The notes below the pieces were generated by a model. That model was not told where the DNA came from. It worked only from the letters and a program-made list of their open reading frames with translations, and searched no databases. A program made the position numbers and the translations under genes. Below, piece by piece: positions 47,885-59,616 of a DNA stretch of 64,000 nucleotides (its first letter is position 1; each line of letters opens with the position of its first letter). Origin of the DNA: Massariosphaeria phaeospora (lineage: Eukaryota > Ascomycota > Dothideomycetes > Pleosporales); contig JAADJZ010000017.1 of NCBI GenBank assembly GCA_011032825.1, forward strand, positions 248,001 through 312,000. Reading direction: 5' to 3'.

Positions 47885-49377
47885 ATGATCCACGCGGCCA
47901 AGATCCTCGAGCAGCGGAGCCACTTAGTGCCTGGTACACTACATCTCAGCTAGTACTTTTGCTATAGTCTCCAAACGCTTACCTGTACCAGGCAAACTCA
48001 AGGTTACAGAGCACTTCTTCCAAGTGCCCCGTGATTACACCAACCCGTCGTCCGGAAACATCCAAATTTTCGCCCGCTCAGCTTGCAAATCAGAAAAGCC
48101 CGCAGACTACAATCCCTCCTCTGTTCAAGATCCCAAGAAATCCCAACTGCCGTGGCTAGTCTACCTCCAGGGGGGTCCCGGCTTCCAATGCCGCAGCCCC
48201 CAAACTACCAGCTGGGTGTCCTCAATCCTTGACAAGGGCTACCAAGTCCTGCTGCTTGATCAACGCGGGACCGGCCTCTCAACCGCAATCTCTCAGTCTA
48301 GTTTGCAGCTCCGCGGCGATGAGAAAGTCCAGACCGAGTACCTGAAGAGTTTCCGCGCCGACTCTATCGTAAAAGACTGTGAAGCGATCCGCAAAGCACT
48401 GACTGCGGACTACCCTGCTGACAAGCAGAAATGGAGTATCATGGGCCAGAGTTTCGGGGGGTTTTGCTGCATCACGTATCTAAGTTTTTACCCTGAGGGC
48501 GTCAAAGAAGCGTTTCTCTTTGGAGGGCTGCCACCGATACGGGATGACGCTGATGAGGTGTATGAGAGGCTGTACAAGCGTGTTACTCACAAAAACCAGA
48601 AGTACTATGAGAGGTACCCCGAGGACGTGGATCGGGTGAAGAGAATTGTGAAGCTTCTAGGCCGGTTTGGCGACACGACAGTACGAGTGCAAGGGGGTGA
48701 GGGCTATCTCAGTGCACGGCGATTCTTGCAACTAGGCATCTACTTTGGTAAACACGGTTCGCAACTCTCCCTCCAATTCCTCGTTAACTTGCTGAACAGG
48801 CCTAGGCGGCTTCGACATGGTACACGAGCTCGTCCTCCGCGCCGACACTGACCTCAGCCAATTCGGCCACTTGACGCGCCCCACCGTGATCGCTCTCGAA
48901 ACCGCCCAGGCATGGGACACGAACGTCATCTACGCGCTCCTCCACGAACCTCTGTATTGCCAGGGCCGCGCCGCCAACTGGTCTGCCGAACGGCTACTCC
49001 AGAAATTCCCCGAATTCCACACCCAACCCGACAAGGACACGCCTATCCTCTTCACCGGCGAGATGATCTACCCGTTCATGTTCGACTGCTATCCCGAGCT
49101 CGTCAAGTTGAAGGCGGTGGGGTATGCGTTGGCGGAGGAGAAGGAGTGGCCGAGGGTGTACGACGAGGAGCAGTTGAAGAAGAACGAGGTGCCCGTATAC
49201 GCGGCGGTGTATCTGGATGATATGTACGTGGACTTCGACTTGAGCATGGAGCGGGCGAGAGGCATTAAGGGGTGCAAGACGTTCATCACGAACAGCATGC
49301 ACCATAACGGGATAAGCGCTAGGACAGATGATGTGCTCAAGGAGGTATTCGCGCTAAGGGACGATGTTATGGACTGA
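47885..49377 (+). CDS. Prolyl-aminopeptidase-like alpha/beta hydrolase (peptidase family S33)
   Basis: Predicted 460 residues from exons 47885-47933, 47992-48747 and 48800-49377. The first exon (MIHAAKILEQRSHLVPG) joins KLKVTEHFFQVPRDY in phase. Motifs of the family are VYLQGGPGFQC (oxyanion hole), LLDQRGTGLS, the nucleophile elbow GQSFGG (Ser170), and the histidine region SMHHNGI (His436/437). ILFTGEMIYPFMFDCYPE is in the position where family members carry the acid residue. These enzymes remove an N-terminal proline or related residue from peptides; no signal peptide is seen, so a cytosolic place is likely. Exact substrate is not predicted. Confidence 0.92.
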
Positions 49378-49814
49378 GAGACTGAGAGACCGAGGGACTA
49401 TGCGTCTTTGCTCTCTCTAGGTTTTACGAGATCTCTCTAGCTAGATCTAGTGAGCGTATATAGTCTTTATGAGTACGATGTCAAGGGCACTGTCCCAAGG
49501 CCATTCACAGGCCGATTGTGACTCGAGCGTGCGTGTGTACACTGTGGAGTGAGAGTAAGATCTGCGTCCTGCCCGCTCATTGGCCACTTACCTAGGTAGT
49601 CCCAGGCAAGCAGGCAGGCCCATGCGCCGAGCAACAACACACCTGCAACCACACCACCGCCCACGCCGGGTCGCCGACATCGACAGAGCAGCCGCAACAC
49701 CTCTTCGTACACCTCGCCGCCCGCTCTTGCGCTGCCCGCCCGCCCGTTCGACCTGCGCTCCATGAGAGTTGATGCCTCGACGCTCCCTGTGAGCCGCGTC
49801 TGTCTCTGACCAGC
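49378..49814. other. Intergenic: peptidase 3' flank and F-box gene promoter
   Basis: 437 nt. Short CTCTCTAG-type repeats lie just after the peptidase stop (about 49410-49450). No gene seen. Confidence 0.5.
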
Positions 49815-52689
49815 ATGGGTTCCTCCCCGCCCTCCAGCCCCCGGTCGTCGTCGCCGTCGCCCTTCGATGTAGACCTGAACAGCACGGCGTCCCCCTCGCA
49901 GGACGATGCGCACACTTCGTCGACCGAGAGCGATGCGGAGGGCGACTGGGACAGCGCCACCGAGGGCGACGCAGTCGGCGTGTCGTGTCCGCCGGCGCCG
50001 GCAAGCGCAACATCACTGAAAGGAAAAGAGAAGGCTGCGAAAGATCCTATGCGCTTCTTGGACCTCCCAGTGGACATACTCAAAGAGATCATCCATCAGG
50101 TGCGTGTCCGCACTCGGCGCCGGGACCAGTGTGGGCGCAGGTTAACTGACTGGTGAACAGCTCCCTCACACCAACGACCTCACCTCACTCTCGCTGTGTC
50201 ATTCGGCCCTCCACCGTCTGACGATACCATGCATCTACTCTCGCTTTGATATTGTATGGCCCGACGAAAGCACTCAGATGGAGCCACGTTCCGGGGTCGA
50301 CGCCCTCACTTTCGGCCTGTCGACGTTGGTCATGGGCGAGGACAGCTTTCCGCACCAGGCCAGACGGCAGCAGCAGCCTAGCCTAGCCCCGAGTGTCCAG
50401 ACGGTGCCCAAACAGCCCTACCCAATCACACGCCGTCGGCTTGGCAACTACTATGCACAGTTCACCAAGAAATTCTCCCTTGGCAATGGGCCTGGCATCT
50501 GGGTCCAGGACTACATGTGTGCCAAAGAGAGTGGGAAAATGCTCGGGACGCTCGTTGCGCTTGCTGTTGCTCGCATGATCAATCTGGAAACCTTTGTCTG
50601 GGATATGCCCACCGGGGTCCTTCGAGACGTGTGGCTGGCCCTGTCTAGTCTAGCTGATCGAGCCGATGGCGAAGACTGTCGGTTAGAGCGGTTATGGATC
50701 CGATGGCATGACAATTCGATCGACCTGCCCGCTCCCCCGCCGCCGCCCCCACTGACACTCAATGTGAGCATGCCTCCGCCACCAAACACCGGCCATGTAA
50801 GCGGTGTTGGTGCAGTTCCACCTCCCCCGATCGGCCACCCGCCATATGCTCCATATAACGTTTGCTCCACTTTGGACCGCATGGAGTACCCGACCTTCTC
50901 TGTCATCCCCGCGTTGAAGAGTCTGAGTGTCTTGGATATCGACGAAATACTGTATCTAGATGAGATGAGCGTACTAATAGCTAGATCTCACTCTAAACTG
51001 CGGGAATTGAGAGTCGGCATTGCTCCTCACTCACAACAGCATAACTGGACGATGCCGTGGGAAGGGGATGGAATCCAGCAAGTAGACTATAGTGCAGCGT
51101 CGACTGCTGCGAGTTCTATAGGCGAAAAGAGACTAGGAGGCATACTTGGCGTTCTTGTTGGAAGGATACACAACCTGCGTCATACCGAAGAAAAACCCTC
51201 CAAGCGTCCTAATATGGCTGGAGTAGCAGACCGACAAGCGCAAACTACCAACGCAAAGGCTGTACCGTCGACTATATTTCCTGCAGCTCAGCTGCCTCTT
51301 CCCGACCGAGAACTGGAACACACCGATGAGACGTCAGATCATGCTGTGAACGACTCGCCAATGCAGGAAGGAGTTAGCGTCTTCCACGAACCCCAACCTG
51401 TTCCCCCAGAAAAGATACCGCAACCGGCAGATAATCTGGTACATGGGACCAGCCCACCGCCTTTAGGCAAACATAACACACCTCCAACGCAGAAGGAGAC
51501 TGAACACTCGGAGGAGCAAATTCTGAACGGAAAACTGAGATTAGAAGTCCTGGAACTCGAAAGAGTGCCCTTGTCCGTACCCGTGCTGTTGAAAGCTTTC
51601 GACTGGTCCATTCTCACCACGTTGACCTTGTTACATTGTGATTACCACGAGCAACTGTGGAAAATCCTGAGACGCACGTTCACGCCGCGCTCACCATATC
51701 CCGCGGGTTCTCCGTCATCGTCAAAGGCATACCGGGCATCATACACGCTTCGGTCCGAATACAGCCTGAGTCTGAAAAAGATACACACTAATACTGTTTC
51801 GCCATCTTTGATATCTTTCCTGAAGGAGACACTTGCGCCGAACACTCTCGAGGTCCTGTTCCTTCAGGAAGGGCGGTCTTACTCTTCCACGGTTACTGTC
51901 GACGCCATATACCGTGGGCCTCTACGTAGGCATCGAACGAGTCTGAAAAAGTTGATGATTGATAGTAGCGAGAAGGGGCTGGACGGGCACGTCGCCTCCA
52001 GTTCCCGATGGCGAAGATGGATGCTAAACCGGGAGATCCTGACTTTCATTACCAGCGGACGAATGAGCAGCTTACGAGAACTCGCAATCTCTATCGACTA
52101 CAAAGATTGGGTACAACTGACCATTATCTCCTCGATGATTGACTGATGCTAACTATCATAATAGCATCATTTCCTACAACGACTTCCACTAATTCCCCAC
52201 ATCCGGTCTTTGTATATCCCCAACATAGCCGATCACGCTCATGGCAACAACATCGATCCCCGGGAGTTGGCGTTCCAAATCCTGGATATTGTGCATCTGC
52301 GGCCGGAGATTGAATTGTGTTACATGGGCCTATCCTCGAAATGCTTCGAAATTCTCGAAAACCGACCCTCTAATTACGACTTGCGGCACGACGGGATGAA
52401 CGTGGGTGATGGGAATGGCGGTGGGTACGTCGCCCACGATCCTATAATGTCCGACGACGAGTCTGAGGCGACGGAGGACGAAGAGGAGGACGATCTTGCC
52501 GGCGGGATCGGAGATGCGGGCGACGTCGGAGACACGGGCTCGGAGCTGTCGGAAGACGCACATGACAACTCTGACAGCGAGTCTTTGCTGGAAGATCGGA
52601 AGGGCCCGAAGCTTCGTGTCAGAGAAATCCTTTTTTATGAAGAACGGGTCGAAGCGTTCCGGCGCCGACACGGCGTTTTGAGACCTTGA
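49815..52689 (+). CDS. F-box domain protein
   Basis: Predicted 919 residues from exons 49815-50099, 50161-52110 and 52165-52689. The F-box crosses the first intron (FLDLPVDILKEIIHQ-LPHTNDLTSLSLCHSALHRL, broken here by the intron, about residues 80-120). It should bind Skp1 and recruit a target to an SCF ubiquitin ligase. The middle carries a proline run (PAPPPPPPL) and a hydrophilic insertion; leucine-rich segments before and after it (FSVIPALKSLSVLDIDEI, LRLEVLELERVPLSVPVLL, TLEVLFLQ, SSLRELAISIDY) suggest degenerate leucine-rich repeats as the target-binding part. The C-terminal region has an acidic stretch (DDESEATEDEEEDD). The target is unknown. Two tandem short introns were placed by phase; the last one joins YKDW to HHFLQRLPLIPHIRSL. 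Confidence 0.88.
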
Positions 52690-53388
52690 GATTGCCACGT
52701 CTCTGCCTCGAGGCACCGGCATTTGTCTGCATTTCGAATGGGCTAGAGATACTGGAGCTGAGGCGCATACCAGGGGACTACATTGGAGTTTTGAGCATTT
52801 TCGATAGGGTGGTTCTTGGGATCTTGAGCAGGCGATGGGACCTTTGTCGGGGCCAAAAGCGCCTGGTAAGGTAACTTATTTCTGTAGTGCTAGCTAGATA
52901 GCAAAGTGCTAAGGGTTCGGAACGGTGCGAGCCCATATCATCAAATGGCACGTTCTTCCACCCACTACACAATGGCACATGCACTGACGGCACATGGACT
53001 CCCTAAAGATGTGACCCAGACCCCACATAAACACTAAGCAGGCAACACCTTCTCAGTCTCGGGGGGTTGGGGGAGTTGGGTAATGTGCTGTGGCTGGACT
53101 AGCTCGCACCGCCACTAAGCTGCGAGATTGACCCGAAAATAATCCATGATGCGGTCGCTTCGTGAAGTTCGAGTGCTGAACAACTTAAAACTACAACAAC
53201 TCCCCTCCGCGGCAACGACGTCCAATCCCGAATACTGCAGCGCAGTGGCATATGACCTATCTACTGCCCGTGTGCAGTCCCGCTCCATCCACCAGCGCAT
53301 TGACGACGACACCACCCCTTGACCTTGCCGCCTCCCCACGCCCTTGCCAGCCCACCACCACCACACGTCCACATTCACATCCACAATA
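52690..53388. other. Intergenic: F-box 3' flank and COX20 promoter
   Basis: 699 nt without a recognisable gene. The final 100 nt are C-rich leader. Confidence 0.5.
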
Positions 53389-54101
53389 ATGGCCGACGAC
53401 ACCAGGCAACCCGATGCCTCGCAGCCATCGCAGTCACCGCAGTCACCGCCGCCGCCGCCGCCGCACCCAAAAACCCCCGCGAACACGATGCCCGGCGGCA
53501 GCGCCCACACGGCGGGCGGCACCCCCGCCGAGTCGGAACTCTCCTACGTCGACGTGGTGCGCACGCTCGGCCCGGAATACTACCTCAACTTCCACAAGCG
53601 GCCGTGCGTGCGGGATAGTCAGCTTACGGGCATTGCGGCGGGGTTCGTGGGCGGGAGTGTTGGGGCTATTGTGAGACGTACGTGAGATGTTTCGTCTGTC
53701 CTTCCCTCCCTTCCACCTACGAGACAAGACGAGCCCTACCCCCGCGGTGCATTTGGTTTTGACAGATAGACCGAGAAAACCTACCCCAAACTACGCTCCG
53801 CTAACGAACATTCACACTTCTAGGACCCGTCAGCGTGTGCTCTAACTGGGCCGTCCTCAGCTGGGTCGGCGTGTCGTGCGCCTCGTACCAGTACTGCCAG
53901 TACGTGCGCAGCAAGGAGAAGGACGGCATGCGCATGGCGCGCGAGCTCATGGACAAGAAGCGCGTGTCGGTCGAGGCCAAGCGCGAGGCGCGCAAGCGGG
54001 CCCAGCAGGAGCAGCTGCGCGTTGAGGAAGAGCGCAGGGCTGAGGATGCGAGGCGGAAGTCGTGGGGGTACTGGTTGGAGAAGAATGTGAGGTTTTGGTG
54101 A
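53389..54101 (+). CDS. COX20: Cytochrome c oxidase assembly protein COX20
   Basis: Predicted 188 residues from exons 53389-53677 and 53824-54101, joined as AIVRR-PVSVCSNWAV. The N-terminus is low-complexity with a proline run. The Cox20/FAM36A core follows: KRPCVRDSQLTGIAAGFVGG (first membrane span), then CSNWAVLSWVGVSCASYQYC (second span) and a highly charged coiled C-terminal tail. Cox20 is an inner mitochondrial membrane chaperone that holds newly made Cox2 during processing and copper insertion. The order and two-span topology match the family well. The intron is relatively long (146 nt) and sits between the two membrane spans. Confidence 0.92.
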
Positions 54102-54573
54102 GACGGGGGTGCGGATGGCATGGCATGGGAGGGGAGCTGGACCGGAGCTGAGCTGTGGAACGGAGCTGTGCAGAGCTGAGAACAGGCGTCATGACAAGAG
54201 GCTATGTACGGGACGTGTATGAAAAAAGGAAGGGATTTGTAGTATAGCAGAGGGCGTTTTTCCACGCTTCGTTCGGAACTCTTCTGGTTTGCTTTCATGC
54301 ATTAGTTACGTTTTCATTAAACAAAAACAGAGGCATTTGTCTCCTGGCCAAAACATCTACACTAAACACCTAACGCCGTTGACCCCGCCATCCATCCATC
54401 CATCCATCCATCCATCCGACGAACCCGAAGATAAACCCTCGTTACTCGTAGCATCATGAGAGATTATACAAAGAAGCATCCTGAAAAAGACTCCATCCAG
54501 CGGCGTATAAACACCGCGACCCATCATTACCCCTCATCCAACAAATACCGTCTTCCTACCCCTTTCCTTCGTA
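54102..54573. other. Convergent 3' flanks of COX20 and the next gene
   Basis: 472 nt. It holds a short region with repeated GGAGCTG words just after COX20 and a CCAT tetranucleotide tract. No gene seen. Confidence 0.5.
54388..54417. repeat. CCAT tetranucleotide microsatellite
   Basis: Seven perfect CCAT units plus CC, between two converging genes. Confidence 0.92.
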
Positions 54574-55509
54574 TCAGATAGCAAACTTGACCGTTCTCCT
54601 CATATCTAAAGCCTCTCCCTCCTTCGCAGCAGCCACGTCCCGCTCCACAGTGACCTCTCGCGACGCGGCCCCCGTGCGCACGCCTCTTCGCCGCCGCTCG
54701 CTCCTCTTAGCGCGGGCTTCGCGGGCTTCCCGCGCCCGCCAGTCCATCAGCTGCTGGCGTCTGCGCTGCACGCGGGCGTGCGCCATCGCCGGCGTGGGCT
54801 TGAAGCCGATGCCGTTCAGGCCCGTGCCGTCGTCTTCCGGGTCGATGGACGGGTCGGCCAGGTGGCCCGTGATCTCGCTGTCCTGCCACGTGAGCGCCGA
54901 GAGCGGGGGCGAGGAGGGCAAGGGCGACTTCGGCCGCTGGCGGGGCGGTTGCGCGGAGCGGCTGCAGGAGTTGTTGGTCGAGGCGGGAGGGAGTGCTGGT
55001 GGTGGTGTGGGTGTGAGTTGCTGCGCGGGTGCGGACGGCGCGGCCGTGAAGATGGTTGGTTGTGCAAAGGCGGCGATGTCTGCGAAGATGCGGGGTTGTT
55101 GAGGCGACTGTGGTGTCTCTGGCACCTCGTCCCTCGCGCGCTGTCGGTCCGGCCCTCGCACCGCGATGCTGTCGCGCACCGTTCCGCTCTCCCAATCCCT
55201 TCTCTCTGCGTGTGTGAAGTCGTCCTGCTCGTCTGCCCCACCACTGTCCTCGTCGCTCAGCTTCGGCCTCTTGCGCACCGCATCGTCGGTCGGTGTCAGC
55301 GGCGCCGTGAGCGTCATGCCGCGCAGCTGGTCGGCAACGGCATTTCGCGGGCTGCTTGCGCCGGACTCGGGCGCGGGACTGCCTTGCGGCGGAGGAGTCG
55401 AAGTCGCGGCGGCGGGACGGAGCGCTGTGTTGAGGAGCGGGATGGGCGGCGGCTGGTCGCGTTTGCGCTTGGGCGACGGGTAGTGGGCAGACACCTGCGT
55501 GGGAGGCAT
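54574..55509 (-). CDS. Unrecognised, probably nuclear disordered protein
   Basis: A 311-codon intronless frame that starts MPPTQVSAHYPSPKRKRDQP. I do not recognise a named family. Visible features: a basic KRKR cluster near residue 15 and RKRPK near 83 (possible nuclear localisation), long Pro/Ser/Thr-rich parts, then a more conserved-looking block with LTWQDSEITGHLADP, DDGTGLNGIGFKPTPAMAHA and a long arginine/alanine helix (QRRRQQLMDWRAREAREA). The protein ends MRRTVKFAI. The WQDSEITGH to MDWRAREA part resembles, from memory, a conserved hypothetical protein of filamentous ascomycetes; I cannot confirm that here. Base composition is GC-rich and the antisense strand is also open, but the ordered motifs favour this strand. 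Confidence 0.7.
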   Translation of the reverse strand: MPPTQVSAHYPSPKRKRDQPPPIPLLNTALRPAAATSTPPPQGSPAPESGASSPRNAVADQLRGMTLTAPLTPTDDAVRKRPKLSDEDSGGADEQDDFTHAERRDWESGTVRDSIAVRGPDRQRARDEVPETPQSPQQPRIFADIAAFAQPTIFTAAPSAPAQQLTPTPPPALPPASTNNSCSRSAQPPRQRPKSPLPSSPPLSALTWQDSEITGHLADPSIDPEDDGTGLNGIGFKPTPAMAHARVQRRRQQLMDWRAREAREARAKRSERRRRGVRTGAASREVTVERDVAAAKEGEALDMRRTVKFAI

Positions 55510-56675
55510 GTCGCCGCTAGGATGTTACATGAGGTATATGCGTGCTTTGAAGCCAGACGGTAAGATGTGATGTGTAAGTTGAGGACTGAGCTGAATGCTG
55601 CCGGGGAAGCGCAGCCAGAAACAAGCATCTTGCCATTTCTGGCCATGGCCTAGCGAATGTGGGGCACCATGCACGAGCCGCGTGTAGTAGGGCTGAACCC
55701 TGGGTTAATCTAACAGAGCGGACATGGGTCTTTGATGGACGGAGACGAGACAATTAGGGAGGAATCCGATTTGACCATAGTCATTATTATCCACATCTCC
55801 CCAAGATCATAATATGCTTGTTGTCTTGGTGATTTAACTTGTTGTGTTCCGGCGAATATTGTGCACGTATAAACCTTTGCGAATGTACTAGAAGTGCAAA
55901 CATCTACTCAAAGTACTAGCGTTCGTACCAAATACTTCAGAAACACACAGTATCTCTTAGCAGGTGTAAGCTTAGTACCTCTTAGAGACCTTACTCTAAT
56001 CTGTTATAAATATAGGTACTTGAAGGGTGTTGCAGTAGGTACTCTACAGACGTACTCTCTGAATTCGTCGATTGCTTAAACGGAAGACCAGGTGTTTAGT
56101 AAGAGTAGATGCACTGGTTGTTGACTAAGATCATCCGAGAAGTCAGACAGAATAGTAGGCTTGAAGGTCTTGTCTTCTTTGCATCGTAGTCTGTAGGGGT
56201 GACTGAGAGGCGAGTCAATATTAGTAGTAGGCGAGAGGGCGATTAACGGTGCATGCGGTCTAACGGTGCACAGTACCCGGAAAGCAAAGTAGCCTAGTGT
56301 GCATGCGAAGCTCTCTATCGTTGTTGCCAATTGCTTTTCAGACTAGAAACAAGCTTTGCGAATCAGATGCAGAGCAGAACAAGCGAGGATCGCTGGTGGT
56401 ATCGCAATCTTGATTTCGTTGGAATATACTTGGCCTATTGACAGTGCCAGAATCCCTAAAACGCCGTGCATGCTTGAGACTTCGCATATAAACTTCGGAT
56501 CCAGAAACCGTTCCGCCCTGATCTGGACATCAAATTTGGATCTTTGAATCGATGGGAGTCCCCCTACCCTGAGCTTGGGTGCCTCGTCACACGACGACCG
56601 TCAGTTGACAATTCCGTTCCGCCCACCCCATCCATAACTCGTAATGATCCGGACTTCCTGACTTGTGTGGCCTTT
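55510..56675. other. Intergenic, 1.2 kb
   Basis: The left side is the promoter of the preceding minus-strand gene. A moderately A/T-rich part (55740-56080) has several GTACCT/AGGTAC words. No gene recognised; frames near 56544-56890 on the plus strand are antisense to SMD1. Confidence 0.5.
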
Positions 56676-57326
56676 TTATCCGCGACCCCTTCCTCTGCCA
56701 CCGCCACGACCGCCGCCACCACGACCACCGCCGCCGCCGCCTCGTCCCCTTCCGCCTCCACCTCGTGGGCCGCCCGGGCCACCAGGTCCGCCACGTCCTC
56801 CGCGGTCCGATTCCTTGCGTGCCTTGTTCTTTGGCTTGGGCGCATCATCGATGAGGAGCGAATCCAGAGGCAGCGATTCCGGAAGTAAAATGTATCGAAC
56901 GGTCGAGCCGCGGACGGTCATGGAATCGAGGGTGACGGTGTCTCGGTTACGGACGGTGTATTTGACAGCACGGAGCGCGACGTTCATCTTTGGGGAGACT
57001 GAGGCAATGGTGCCATGGACGATGGTGCCTATTCGCATTAGAACCCGTTGTCTCTCACCTCCAATAGAAAGCGGAACCGAAGAGATATAATTTATCTCCT
57101 AAGTCATCAATTGGCAATCGAAAGCGCATAGTTTTGTGACTACGCGCCACATTGCTGCCAGACCGGCGGCGCAAAGAACAACAGAAACGAGCAATCGCTT
57201 ACCATTTTTGAGCTCAACCGTGACGGTCTCGTTCTGACATTTCATGAGAAACCTGCGCAAGCTGTGAGTTATACTGGACACCAAATTATTTGCGCAACAC
57301 TGGGTATCTTACCTTACGAGCTTCAT
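56676..57326 (-). CDS. SMD1: Small nuclear ribonucleoprotein Sm D1
   Basis: Predicted 138 residues from exons 57313-57326 (14 nt), 57203-57252 and 56676-57028. The joined protein begins [28 protein letters not shown], the Sm1 motif, followed by MNVALRAVKYTV and the Sm2 region RGSTVRYILLPESL. An Arg-Gly-rich tail of about 45 residues completes the protein, expected to be dimethylated on arginine. Sm D1 is part of the heptameric ring around U1, U2, U4 and U5 snRNAs in the spliceosome. The tiny first exon (four codons and two bases) and the 174-nt second intron explain why the gene is not seen as one open frame. High confidence. Confidence 0.96.
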
Positions 57327-58213
57327 GGTTGCGGGGTCGTTGGAGAGTGTCTGATGTGGAGGGGAAGCTCTGACCTCGAAGGTCAACATTGAAATTAGGC
57401 TGCCAAGCGCTACCGGAACATCAATGATCCGGGACTGGGTCACGTGTGCCTCCTTCACAGGGCTTCATCTCGGCTCCAGTCCGACCTAGCTTTCTGACCC
57501 AAAGACGGCTGCGGTGACTACTTTAGATATCCTAAGCTTAAGTATAACTCTCGATACCAGTACAAAAGGATATTACTTCCTTTTCACTAATGATTCTCTC
57601 ACTCAATACTCAGATATATTCCGCAGTCAAGCTCTACAGGAGTTCAAAGCTCGATTACGCCGAAAGATGGCAGTATCCAATTCTCTTGGACAAGAGCGAC
57701 ATGTCCCATCTAACTCTTGAGTATTAGAATGTTAGGGAAAGAGTTGTGTAGCAACTACAGTGTGCAGTGAATAGGTACAGTGAAACATTATACAGTGACG
57801 AAGCTCTTGACCTACTTGCACTCTTCGTGTGTGTGAATCATTTACTTAAGCTATAGGGTCCCCAAACAACTGCCGTACACAAGACCAAAACTTGTTACGT
57901 AGTGGAAGTGAATATCGTAACGATTATGACTCCAATAGAAGTGATGCAGCTCTCTTGTTCCGGTTAGCACTGCTGTTACTTACATTCACCCCCACTTGAA
58001 CAGAACCGCCGTAACCTTGCTGCCATAGTCACTTCAAAGTCGCAACTTTGCTATTGTGCAGAACCAACCTGAATAGCACCAGCACCGCAACTATTGTCTA
58101 CAGCCCGAACCGATTGAGACAATAGAAGCCGCCACCGCCACACACACATAAAAGGCTGCCTTCCCACCGTCTCTTTCCAACCCAAGCCTCTATCCCCTCA
58201 CAATCTCCTCACC
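57327..58213. promoter_or_regulatory. Divergent promoter of SMD1 and the kinase gene
   Basis: 887 nt between outward-facing start codons. The central part is less GC-rich. The right end carries a CA run and a TATA-like element (58148-58155). Confidence 0.55.
58148..58155 (+). promoter_or_regulatory. TATA-like element of the kinase gene
   Basis: ATAAAAGG follows a CACACACA run, about 60 nt before the kinase start codon. Position and sequence fit a TATA box; not otherwise supported. Confidence 0.5.
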
Positions 58214-59308
58214 ATGGTCAAACGCAAAGCCACCCAACCCGCAGCCGGCGCTGGTCGCCGTGCTAAGCGCGCCAACACCACCTCCTCGCCACCCACGTTC
58301 TTCTGGAAGCCCAAGGACTGGATCATTGAGAAAGCCATCTCCGACGAAGTCACGCTGCTCCGCAGCAACACCACCCACAGCCGCCTCGTCATCAAGAAAG
58401 TCATGCGCAACAGCCGCACCGACAACCTCCCGATCGAAGTCCGCACCCTCCGCGAGCTACCCTCGTGTAGCAGGATAGTCCAGCCCGTCCTCTTCCTGCC
58501 CTCCGACCCCGACGCCTTCCACAGCACAGCGCTGTTCGACCACTACCCGCTTGGCGACCTCTTGCAATGGAAGGAGGCCTGTTTCGACCAGAAGAACAAG
58601 AAACCCGTGACCGAGTCACACATCTGGCGCTGCTTCCTGCAGATCGGACAGGCGCTCGCTTTCTTGCAGAAGGCGGGCAGGGGCGTCCTCCACCGCGACC
58701 TCAAGCCGCACAACATCCTGGTGACCGACAACGGGACGACATACCCGAGCTTCAAGCTCCACGACTTCGGCGTTGCGACAACGTACCAGCGAAGCCGGGC
58801 GCGGCACCCGTCCCGCTGTGGGTCGTTCCAGTTCCAGCCGCCAGAGAACCCCCTCATCAACACCAAGGCGGCAGAGACCTGGGGCTTGGGTGCGTGTATC
58901 CACTTCTTGGTTGTGGGACAGCCGCCCATCGAGGTCTTGGGGCCGGCCATGGTCAGGCGCTACAGAGAGAACGGCAACCAGCATCCGGCCTCGGCGCAGG
59001 ACTACTCAACCGTCGCGCAGTACTACAGCGCCAGAGTCCCACGGAGGGTCACCCCTATCAACCTCTCCAAGCAGGAGCAGAGGACGCAGGGAATCGGGCC
59101 TTATGCCGCCACGAATAGAGCGCCCTTCAACCACCAGTACAGTGACGAACTCAACGACTGGATGATGAAAGCGTTGAGGCTTGATCCGAGACGGCGTCCG
59201 AATGGAGATCGATTGGTGCGGGGGCTGGAGCCAGTGGCGCGAAGGATCCTCAGACGGATGGGTGGAATTGCGGCATTGTCGGACTTGGAGGTTGAGATTA
59301 GTGTTTGA
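58214..59308 (+). CDS. Protein-kinase-like protein, divergent ATP-binding loop
   Basis: Intronless, 364 residues, with a basic N-terminus (MVKRKATQPAAGAGRRAKRA) that may direct it to the nucleus. The kinase fold is clear from RLVIKKVMR (probable catalytic lysine), HRDLKPHNILV (His160-Arg-Asp162) and LHDFGVATT (Asp184-Phe-Gly). The N-lobe has no glycine-rich GxGxxG loop: the corresponding region reads IIEKAISDEVTLLRSNTTHS. The activation segment end is QPPENP in place of APE. The short C-lobe ends with LDPRRRPNGDRLV. The catalytic residues are present, so activity is possible, but ATP binding may be unusual. It looks like one of the lineage-specific kinases common in Pezizomycotina; I cannot assign it to a named family. 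Confidence 0.85.
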   Translation: MVKRKATQPAAGAGRRAKRANTTSSPPTFFWKPKDWIIEKAISDEVTLLRSNTTHSRLVIKKVMRNSRTDNLPIEVRTLRELPSCSRIVQPVLFLPSDPDAFHSTALFDHYPLGDLLQWKEACFDQKNKKPVTESHIWRCFLQIGQALAFLQKAGRGVLHRDLKPHNILVTDNGTTYPSFKLHDFGVATTYQRSRARHPSRCGSFQFQPPENPLINTKAAETWGLGACIHFLVVGQPPIEVLGPAMVRRYRENGNQHPASAQDYSTVAQYYSARVPRRVTPINLSKQEQRTQGIGPYAATNRAPFNHQYSDELNDWMMKALRLDPRRRPNGDRLVRGLEPVARRILRRMGGIAALSDLEVEISV

Positions 59309-59616
59309 GGATGTTTGAAGTCTTTTTGCTCTGGAAAAGTACTACTGTCAAGACTTCTTTTGACAGTTACTAGATTAGTTGTCTTGACTAAATGACATAC
59401 CTTCGAAAAGCCTTTCAAAAAAGGGAAGGCACGACATCACACAGCTTTCTGCCTTTATACAAAACCACTACTTGAGCATAGTGACACTGCTATATTAATT
59501 TATCTCAACTAACCTAATGTTTGTCAGTTCAGCGATTCTTAACATCAGACTCACACTTACTAAATCAAAGCCAGAACTGAATCTGGTAGCCAACTACCGA
59601 ACACCGAACACCTATC
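59309..59616. other. Convergent 3' flanks of the kinase and SRO7 genes
   Basis: 308 nt, A/T-richer than the flanks. Nothing gene-like. The imperfect inverted pair AAGACTTCTTTTGACAG / CTGTCAAGACTTC-like words near 59345-59365 may only reflect local repeats. Confidence 0.4.

Noticed and set aside
54778..55563. 261-codon frame on the plus strand
   Set aside because: Antisense to the minus-strand protein at 54574-55509, with biased Arg/Gly/Ala composition.
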